A stretch of 10,161 nt of DNA from Candidatus Brocadiaceae bacterium. GTDB taxonomy: Bacteria > Planctomycetota > Brocadiia > SM23-32. The notes beneath the pieces are model-generated. The model was not told the DNA's origin, did no database searches, and saw only the letters and a list, made by a program, of their open reading frames with translations. The DNA lies in assembly GCA_030615435.1 (NCBI GenBank), contig JAUWZH010000082.1, positions 1 through 10,161 on the forward strand, read 5' to 3'. Positions within the stretch are counted from its first letter, which is position 1; each line of letters opens with the position of its first letter. Shown in pieces: positions 5,568-10,161 of this stretch. A program made the position numbers and the translations under genes.

Positions 5568-6626
5568 ATGGATTCGCGCGAGAGGGTGCTCACGGCCCTG
5601 CGGCACCAGGAGCCGGACCGCGTCCCCATTCACGACAGCGCATGGGCGGCGACGATTGACAGGTGGCACAACGAAGGCCTGCCCGAAGGCGTGTCGCCGT
5701 GCGAGTACTTCGATTTCGCATTCGCCTTCCTCGACGCCGACACCACCCCACAATTCCCGGCGGAAGTGATCGAGGAAACCGAGGAGTTCGTCGTGACGCG
5801 CCTCTCCAGCGGCGCAGTCAACAAGGACTTCAAAGACCACAGCACGACGCCCGAACTGGTGGATCGGCCCATCAAAGAACGCAAGGATTGGGAGGCGATA
5901 AAGCCGCGCCTGGAACCCTCCGAGGACCGCGTGGATTGGGAGGCCGCCAGGCAGGCCTACGACGAGGCGAGAAGCAAGGGGAAGTTCATCGTCTACAGCG
6001 GCGGTTACGGATACGACATCCTTCAGGGATACCTGCGCAGCGAGATGCTCCTGATGGCCATCGTCGAGGACCCCGAATGGGTGCGCGAGATGAGCATGTC
6101 CCTGGGCCGGCTCGTCCTCGAGATGGGCAGGATGCTGCTGGAGCGCGGGATTGACTTCGACGCCTTCTTCTGCCTCAACGACATGGGCTACCGCAACGGC
6201 CTGCTGTTCAGCCCCCGCAGCTACGACCTGACCCAGCGCGAGGCCGACGAGATGGTCTACTCCTACTTCCACTCGCTCGGCAAGCCCGTCATCCTGCACT
6301 CCTGCGGCTGCGTCAAAGAGCTCATTCCCACCCTCATCGAGGTGGGCCTGGACTGCCTTCAGCCCCTGGAGGTGAAGGCCGGCATGGACGTGCGCGAGCT
6401 GAAGAGAGAGTTCGGCGACCGGCTCGCCTTCATGGGCGGCATTGACGTGCGCGCAATGGCCGACCCGGACCCTTCGCGCATCGAAGAGGAAATCGCGAGC
6501 AAGTTCGAGGTTGCCAAGAAGGGCGGCGGCTACATCTACCACTCCGACCACTCGGTGCCGAAGAACGTGAGCTTCGAGCAGTACTGCCGCACCATCGAGC
6601 TGGTGCGGAAATACGGCCAGTACTAG
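5568..6626 (+). CDS. Uroporphyrinogen decarboxylase (UroD) family protein, MtaA/CmuA-like
   Basis: This 352-residue protein has the UroD fold signatures: MDSRERVLTALRHQEPDRVP at the N-terminus, HSCG at residues 244-247, FMGGID at 288-293 and the C-terminal HSDHSVPKNVSF at 325-336. It lacks the N-terminal substrate-binding Arg motif of true HemE, so it is probably not the haem enzyme. HSCG matches the His-x-Cys zinc site of MtaA/CmuA-type corrinoid methyltransferases. The third zinc ligand (Cys in MtaA) is not evident; His325 or His328 might substitute. The likely role is cytoplasmic methyl transfer or demethylation of an unknown substrate, but no corrinoid protein gene adjoins it. The start has AAAGG 7 nt upstream. 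The gene is monocistronic, with its own promoter in an operator-like dyad, and it converges with the GNAT gene across 40 bp. Confidence 0.85.
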   Translation: MDSRERVLTALRHQEPDRVPIHDSAWAATIDRWHNEGLPEGVSPCEYFDFAFAFLDADTTPQFPAEVIEETEEFVVTRLSSGAVNKDFKDHSTTPELVDRPIKERKDWEAIKPRLEPSEDRVDWEAARQAYDEARSKGKFIVYSGGYGYDILQGYLRSEMLLMAIVEDPEWVREMSMSLGRLVLEMGRMLLERGIDFDAFFCLNDMGYRNGLLFSPRSYDLTQREADEMVYSYFHSLGKPVILHSCGCVKELIPTLIEVGLDCLQPLEVKAGMDVRELKREFGDRLAFMGGIDVRAMADPDPSRIEEEIASKFEVAKKGGGYIYHSDHSVPKNVSFEQYCRTIELVRKYGQY

Positions 6627-6666
6627 CAGGGCCTTCCGATGGTGGGGCGCTGCGCGTCCGGAGGGG

Positions 6667-7668
6667 TCAGACCCTCTCAAGGACGACGACGTCCACGAAG
6701 CGCATCCTGGCCCCGTCGGCCGCCAGCCTCTTCGCAAGCGTCGCCCGGGGCCGGAATCCCGCAGCCCTGAGCGCTTCCATCTTCGCCTCACAGCTCCGGT
6801 CGCCGTAAGCAACCCAGCGGCCGGCATCGGGCAGCGTGAGGGCTGCCAGCAACTCAACCACCCGGTCCCAGTAGTTCGGGTGGCAGTAGACGTCGAGCAG
6901 GCACGTCTCGGGCCACAGCGGATGCGCGTCCCAGACGGCGAGGCCGACCACGGCGCCGGAATGCACCGCCTGAAGGACCAGTGCGCGCGTCGGCTCGCCC
7001 TCCGCCCGCCGCTGCCCCTCGTCCCGGAGAAGGACGAGCAAGGCCTCCTCAGTCGAGGTGCGCCCGAACAGCCGCAGCGGCGCGCAGCGCACAACGCCGG
7101 GATAGTCGCCCACGAACAGCGCCGGCGATGCCGGCCAGTGCGGCCAGCCCACCGGGAGGACCTCCGCCTCGCCCTGGGCAAAGTAGGCCCGCTCGAACTG
7201 CGCCTTCGAGCTCGCGTAGTAGGCCATGTAGCGGCTCCCCTCTTCGACGCTGCCGAACCCGAACCGCTCATACATTCGATAGGAGTGGCTGCCGAAGTCG
7301 CTGCCCAGGAAGAGGGCCCTGCCGCCGCGCGTGCGGAAATCCGCCATCTGTCTGCCCATTAGCTGCGACATGGCGCCTTTTCTGCGCTCCTCAGGCTTTG
7401 TCCAGACGTGTCCCAGGATGCCCACGCCCGCCAGTTCGGCGGTCATCACGCTCGAGACGGGCCGTCCGTTGCGGTGCGCGAGATAGAACCGCACCTCGAT
7501 GCCAAGCTGCGAGCGCAGCACCTGCTGGTTCTGCCAGTTCCAGGGCTCCTCCTTGTGGCAGAGCAGTTCCAGCACCCGCTCCTCCCACTCTGCATCCGGC
7601 GCCAGGACGACGCCGGCCTGCAGCGTCTCTCCGGATTTCAACGTGATCTCGTCCAGATCGTGGTACAT
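6667..7668 (-). CDS. GNAT family N-acetyltransferase, apparently two GNAT-like domains
   Basis: The 333-residue product carries a clear acetyl-CoA-binding GNAT core at residues 78-138: a beta strand GVGILGHVWT, then KPEERRKG (91-98) as motif A, then SHSYRMYERFGF (127-138), the usual Tyr-x-x-x-Gly-Phe segment. A second, weaker GNAT-like unit spans about 228-312, with GAVVGLAVWDAHP (238-250), a strand ETCLLDVYCHP and KMEALRAAGFRPRATL (296-311). Such tandem proteins acetylate small molecules or protein amines; the substrate cannot be inferred. The ATG at 7668 is chosen because the open frame further upstream overlaps pgsA in a different frame; GGGGTG lies about 6 nt before it. It begins 47 nt after pgsA on the same strand, so the two are probably co-transcribed. 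The 40-bp gap to the UroD-like stop contains a GAGGGTC/GACCC dyad without T-tract. Confidence 0.8.
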   Translation of the reverse strand: MYHDLDEITLKSGETLQAGVVLAPDAEWEERVLELLCHKEEPWNWQNQQVLRSQLGIEVRFYLAHRNGRPVSSVMTAELAGVGILGHVWTKPEERRKGAMSQLMGRQMADFRTRGGRALFLGSDFGSHSYRMYERFGFGSVEEGSRYMAYYASSKAQFERAYFAQGEAEVLPVGWPHWPASPALFVGDYPGVVRCAPLRLFGRTSTEEALLVLLRDEGQRRAEGEPTRALVLQAVHSGAVVGLAVWDAHPLWPETCLLDVYCHPNYWDRVVELLAALTLPDAGRWVAYGDRSCEAKMEALRAAGFRPRATLAKRLAADGARMRFVDVVVLERV

Positions 7669-7715
7669 GTCAGCACCCCGCACAGGATTGAGCAAGGCCA
7701 CAGCGGCGGGCCCGC

Positions 7716-8276
7716 TCAGCCCCGCCAGCCCTGAAAGAGCCACTTCCCGTGCCAGCGGAAGAAGTTGAGCGCGAAGACCACGGAGACGCTCGTCACGCCC
7801 GCCGTGGCCCAGAAGACCATTTGTCCTCCACCCGGCACCTGCACGCCGGCAGATTCCACGGTGCGGTAGAGCAGTATTCCGCCCACCAGCCCACACTGAA
7901 GCCCGAACTTCACCTTCCCCATCCAGTTCGCCCCGACGATCTCGCCTCCGGCGGCCTGCACGGCCCGTATGCCGGAGATCAACATCTCGCGGAACAGGTT
8001 GATCAGGACCAGCCACATCGGCACCAGTCCGCAGTCAGCGAACACGAACAGCGCCCCGAGCACCAGCATCTTGTCGGTCAACGGGTCCATCACGGTGCCG
8101 AAGGGCGTGATCTGATCGCGCGTGCGCGCCAGGTAGCCGTCGAACAGGTCCGTAAGGGCCGCCGCCAGAAACAGCGCCAGCGCGACCACCTGTGCCGTCG
8201 TGCCGGGCCCGTAAGCCAGCCAGAGGATGAACGGCACCATCAGGAGACGCAAAACCGTGAGGACGTTCGGCAGCAC
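7716..8276 (-). CDS. pgsA: CDP-diacylglycerol-glycerol-3-phosphate 3-phosphatidyltransferase PgsA
   Basis: PgsA condenses CDP-diacylglycerol with glycerol-3-phosphate to phosphatidylglycerophosphate at the cytoplasmic membrane, the first committed step of phosphatidylglycerol and cardiolipin synthesis. The CDP-alcohol phosphatidyltransferase signature D-x2-D-G-x2-A-R-x8-G-x3-D-x3-D is complete, from DLFDGYLAR to DPLTD (residues 43-68 from the chosen start). Several hydrophobic spans surround it. I place the start at GTG 8276, giving VLPNVLTVLRLL, which matches the usual N-terminus and yields 186 residues, the normal size; AGGAAGG/AGGG precede it. The frame is open to a GTG at 8348 and an ATG at 8336, which would add up to 24 residues without a clear ribosome site. 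Other CDP-alcohol transferases are possible, but length and gene type favour PgsA. It heads a pair with the GNAT gene. Confidence 0.9.
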   Translation of the reverse strand: MLPNVLTVLRLLMVPFILWLAYGPGTTAQVVALALFLAAALTDLFDGYLARTRDQITPFGTVMDPLTDKMLVLGALFVFADCGLVPMWLVLINLFREMLISGIRAVQAAGGEIVGANWMGKVKFGLQCGLVGGILLYRTVESAGVQVPGGGQMVFWATAGVTSVSVVFALNFFRWHGKWLFQGWRG

Positions 8277-8432
8277 CGTCGCCCTGCCCTTCCTAGCGCA
8301 CAGCGTTGCACTCACCCTGGGGGGTGGGCCCCGCATGCAGTTCTGCACAGCCGAGGCCGGCCACCCTGCCCGTCTTTCACCTCGTTCAGAGCCCCGTCCC
8401 TCGCCCTGAGTTGCACTGGCGGGCGCCTGGTC

Positions 8433-8460
8433 AGTATAGCGGCCCCTGCCGTCATTTCAA
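8433..8460 (-). promoter_or_regulatory. Sigma70-type promoter of pgsA
   Basis: On the minus strand, TTGAAA (8460-8455) and TATACT (8438-8433) are 16 nt apart. Transcription would start near 8426, leaving about 150 nt before the preferred pgsA start. It is back to back with the cvpA promoter. Confidence 0.6.
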
Positions 8461-8471
8461 CGACGCAGGGG
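8443..8471. promoter_or_regulatory. Inverted repeat enclosing the pgsA -35 box
   Basis: CCCCTGCCGTC (8443-8453) is the reverse complement of GACGCAGGGG (8462-8471) with one bulged base. The 8-nt centre contains the pgsA -35 hexamer. The placement resembles an operator, but the arms are GC-rich and no cognate regulator is visible. Confidence 0.4.
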
Positions 8472-8517
8472 ATACGCCCCCGGCGGCACCGCGACCGTGA
8501 CCATTCGGGTACAGGGG

Positions 8518-8547
8518 TTGACCTCGATGCCTCGAGAAGGTTACACT
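8518..8547 (+). promoter_or_regulatory. Sigma70-type promoter of cvpA
   Basis: TTGACC (8518-8523) and TACACT (8542-8547) lie 18 nt apart. Initiation near 8554 would leave a leader of about 80 nt before the ATG at 8637. The rest of the 8277-8636 gap contains only the divergent promoters and a dyad. Confidence 0.55.
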
Positions 8548-8636
8548 GTACTGTTGAGATGTCCTGTCGGGGCCGGCGCATGGCGTGGATGCGCACCCCG
8601 ATTCCATCCGGGGGGTGGAGAGGAAAGAGCACTCCA

Positions 8637-9191
8637 ATGGACGCAGCCCTCCGCGTCGTCACCGGTTGGTTCTGGCAATCGCTCAACTGGGTGGACATGC
8701 TGGTATTGCTGGTGGCGATTGGCGGCGCCGTGGCGGGTTTCCTCTCGGGATTCATCTGGCAGGTCCTGCGTATCGGCGCCCTCCTCGTGGCCCTTGCGGT
8801 CGCCGCACACTACCACGGGCCCCTGGCGGAGGGGCTGGCGGAGGAGATCCCCTGGCAGGCCCGCCTGATCATCTGCTACATGGCGCTCGTCGGCGGGGTG
8901 CTGCTCCTAAGCTCTTTGGCGCTGCACGTGGTGCGGCGCCCCATCAACGCCCTGAAACCCAGAGCCTTCGACCGGCTGTTCGGGGGCGTCTTCGGGGCGG
9001 CAAAGGGACTCCTCATCTGCGGCATCGTCTCGCTGATAGTACTGAATTACACACCTGAAGGAACGGCCCTGCGCGAGCTGGTCCGCGCCTCCACTCTGGC
9101 CGGTTACTGCGCTCGCGAGGCGTCCCTGATCCCGCAACTTGTCCCCGCCGTCGGCGAGGCGAACCAGCAGGGAAGCCACGCCGGGCAATAG
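8637..9191 (+). CDS. cvpA: CvpA family inner membrane protein
   Basis: This 184-residue protein has four predicted membrane spans (about residues 20-40, 43-60, 76-98 and 119-138). It shows the CvpA hallmarks: NWVDMLVLLVAIGGAVAGF at 17-35, with the conserved Asp and Gly-rich first helix leading to GFIWQVLRIGALL, and FDRLFGGVFGAAKGLLICG at 111-129, equivalent to the family LDR-x-G-x-x-x-G-x-x-(R/K)-G motif. CvpA proteins sit in the inner membrane. The family is named for colicin V production in E. coli and is linked to envelope homeostasis, but the molecular function is unsettled. The ATG at 8637 matches the family N-terminus; an in-frame upstream ATG at 8580 lacks family similarity. It has its own promoter and is divergent from pgsA. 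Its C-terminal tail is hydrophilic. No good terminator follows. Confidence 0.88.
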   Translation: MDAALRVVTGWFWQSLNWVDMLVLLVAIGGAVAGFLSGFIWQVLRIGALLVALAVAAHYHGPLAEGLAEEIPWQARLIICYMALVGGVLLLSSLALHVVRRPINALKPRAFDRLFGGVFGAAKGLLICGIVSLIVLNYTPEGTALRELVRASTLAGYCAREASLIPQLVPAVGEANQQGSHAGQ

Positions 9192-9196
9192 GCCCT

Positions 9197-9227
9197 CGGT
9201 CACAGTGTAACCGAATCGGTTAGACCG
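9197..9227. promoter_or_regulatory. Palindrome, candidate enhancer (UAS) site
   Basis: TAACCGA-A-TCGGTTA (9208-9222) is a perfect 7-bp-arm palindrome. Outside it, CGGTC (9197-9201) and GACCG (9223-9227) are also complementary, though asymmetrically spaced. It lies about 200 bp upstream of the sigma54 -24 element, within the range used by enhancer-binding activators. It could alternatively be part of the cvpA transcript end, but there is no T-tract. Confidence 0.4.
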
Positions 9228-9314
9228 CGCGGCGCCGCCAATGGCCCCGCCCGAGGCCGCAGTGGCACTGATCGGGGGCGTAACGAGACCAGCACGCCGC
9301 CGGATGTTTCTCTC

Positions 9315-9330
9315 CCTAACTGCAATTAGG
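9315..9330. promoter_or_regulatory. Second dyad upstream of the sigma54 promoter
   Basis: CCTAA (9315-9319) and TTAGG (9326-9330) flank CTGCAA. The dyad sits about 90-100 bp upstream of the -24 element, the most typical enhancer distance, in an otherwise AT-richer patch. A further GGCGG-TT-CCGCC palindrome lies at 9365-9376. It is only a candidate regulator site. Confidence 0.3.
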
Positions 9331-9416
9331 CTAAGGGGTTATCTCAGCTTTTCCCGCTTCCACAGGCGGTTCCGCCCCGTGTGAGCCGGGCGTCACGAAC
9401 GGCGTCGGCCATCCTC

Positions 9417-9430
9417 GGCACGCCCCTTGC
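9417..9430 (+). promoter_or_regulatory. Sigma54 (RpoN) -24/-12 promoter
   Basis: GGCACGCCCCTTGC has the invariant GG (9417-9418) and GC (9429-9430) exactly 10 nt apart, and is followed by AT. Against the consensus TGGCACG-N4-TTGCW it differs only at the first T (here C). Transcription would start near 9441-9442, about 37 nt before the ATG at 9479. No sigma70-type promoter was found closer to the gene. Such promoters need an ATP-driven enhancer-binding protein, so the downstream gene is probably switched by a signal. Confidence 0.65.
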
Positions 9431-9478
9431 ATTAGCTGTGTTGTTGTGGCGCATCAGTGGAAGGGAGAAAGCGGTTAG

Positions 9479-10161
9479 ATGAGAGAGCTCGTGGCGGCGA
9501 AAGACTTCGTGCGCTCCTACGGTTATTACGTTTCCGTGCTTGAGGCGCTCGGCTTCCGCGTTGACGATTCCAGCCTGCTGCACCACGTAGCCGACGCCGC
9601 GGAAAGCAGGGCGGCTCTGGGCAGGGTGCTGAGGGCCTACCAACGCAACCAACTGAACGGCGAGTTCGTGGACGAGCGCGCTTGCGGGCAGATGCAGGGG
9701 TTGTGCGAAGACCTCGCAGCGCAGATAGGCCCGAAAGCGCGCCGCCTGGCGGGTGCCGACCGTGGGGAGCAGCGTGAGGGCTGCGAGGGGCTCGCCGGAC
9801 TGCTGGGTCAGCTCTCAGAGGAAGAGCGCGACCGATTGGCCGACCAGCTCGTGCTCGGCCGTCACCGCGACCTGGTGAAGCGGCGATACATCAGCGTAGA
9901 GGAGTTCCAGGGGCTGCTGCAGGACTTCGCGGGCGATCAAACGGTGGCCCGCCAGAGGCTCATCTCCCACCTCAGGAAGGAATTCAAGCGGCGTGGCATC
10001 GAGATGTCGTGCGACACCATAGAGGAGCGCTTCCGCTCCAAGCCCGTGGTGCGGACCATGCCCTACTGCGCAAAGCAGATTCTGAAGGGCCTGGGGGACG
10101 ATTTCCGCACCGGCCTGATCCCCATCGAGAAACTGGTGGGGAGCATGGATGCCGACCTGTG
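9479..10161 (+). CDS. Unrecognised charged helical protein, 3' end beyond the window
   Basis: The frame stays open from ATG 9479 to the window edge: 227 codons plus two bases. I do not recognise the family. The protein is soluble, rich in Arg, Glu, Asp and Leu, and strongly helical in character, with no signal peptide or membrane span. Residues 1-60 (MRELVAAKDFVRSYGYYV...) and 105-150 read as helix bundles. The most distinctive part is 152-227, with a basic helix pair ARQRLISHLRKEFKRRG (157-173), TIEERFRSKPVVRTMPY (180-196) and ILKGLGDDFRTGLIPIEKLV (201-220). The basic stretch could contact nucleic acid, but this is a guess. AAGGGAG lies 11 nt upstream of the start. The near-consensus sigma54 promoter immediately ahead is the best clue to its role: a regulated gene. 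Confidence 0.75.
   Translation, partial: MRELVAAKDFVRSYGYYVSVLEALGFRVDDSSLLHHVADAAESRAALGRVLRAYQRNQLNGEFVDERACGQMQGLCEDLAAQIGPKARRLAGADRGEQREGCEGLAGLLGQLSEEERDRLADQLVLGRHRDLVKRRYISVEEFQGLLQDFAGDQTVARQRLISHLRKEFKRRGIEMSCDTIEERFRSKPVVRTMPYCAKQILKGLGDDFRTGLIPIEKLVGSMDADL

Noticed and set aside
5436..7271. 611-codon minus-strand open frame
   Set aside because: Antisense to the UroD-like gene and out of frame with the GNAT gene; Arg/Gly/Ala-rich without domains.
7669..8016. N-terminal extension of the GNAT frame into pgsA
   Set aside because: It would overlap pgsA by 300 nt in another frame and adds Arg/Gly-rich sequence unlike any GNAT; the ATG at 7668 fits.
8539..9212. 11-bp inverted match GGTTACACTGT at 8539-8549 and 9202-9212
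   Set aside because: Placement near the cvpA -10 and the palindrome is suggestive, but about a dozen 11-bp matches are expected by chance in a window this size.

Overview
The window is GC-rich bacterial chromosome with ordinary housekeeping genes, one distinctly less GC-rich gene, and several long regulatory or non-coding gaps. No rRNA, tRNA, CRISPR array, transposase or phage gene was seen. The host is most likely a member of the PVC group (Planctomycetota, Lentisphaerota or a related candidate phylum). This is an inference from three things: a solitary uroporphyrinogen-decarboxylase-like methyltransferase paralogue, a relic of a BatA-type membrane protein, and a dispersed repeat in non-coding DNA. 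None of these proves the taxon.

Left part (1-3385). Positions 1-483 carry no convincing gene. They hold a 25-bp inverted repeat pair, two further dyads and a minus-strand intrinsic terminator. A minus-strand cluster follows: glycerate 2-kinase (glxK type), thiamine-monophosphate kinase (thiL) and the tRNA t6A ATPase (tsaE). The genes are tightly packed; thiL and tsaE overlap by 22 nt, and a weak promoter is proposed near 3228-3256.

Middle (3386-5567). A well-formed sigma70-type promoter drives a hairpin-rich leader of about 160 nt and then a 61-residue single-span membrane protein. Facing it is a 35-codon relic of the N-terminus of a BatA-type protein. Next, on the minus strand, is a 344-residue protein with seven recurring motifs, read as a seven-bladed beta-propeller, with lower GC than its neighbours. 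Its promoter diverges from the promoter of a UroD/MtaA-like gene. That second promoter sits inside a 15/16-nt inverted repeat that looks like an operator.

Right part (5568-10161). The UroD-like gene converges on a minus-strand pair, pgsA (phosphatidylglycerophosphate synthase) followed by a two-domain GNAT acetyltransferase. pgsA diverges from cvpA (four-span CvpA family), and both have recognisable promoters. After cvpA there is a gap with two palindromes and a near-consensus sigma54 (RpoN) -24/-12 promoter. It reads into an unrecognised, charged, helical protein that runs off the window end.

The genes do not form a single pathway. The most unusual content is regulatory: the sigma54 promoter with possible enhancer sites, the operator-like dyad at the UroD-like promoter, and the structured leader upstream of the tiny membrane protein.
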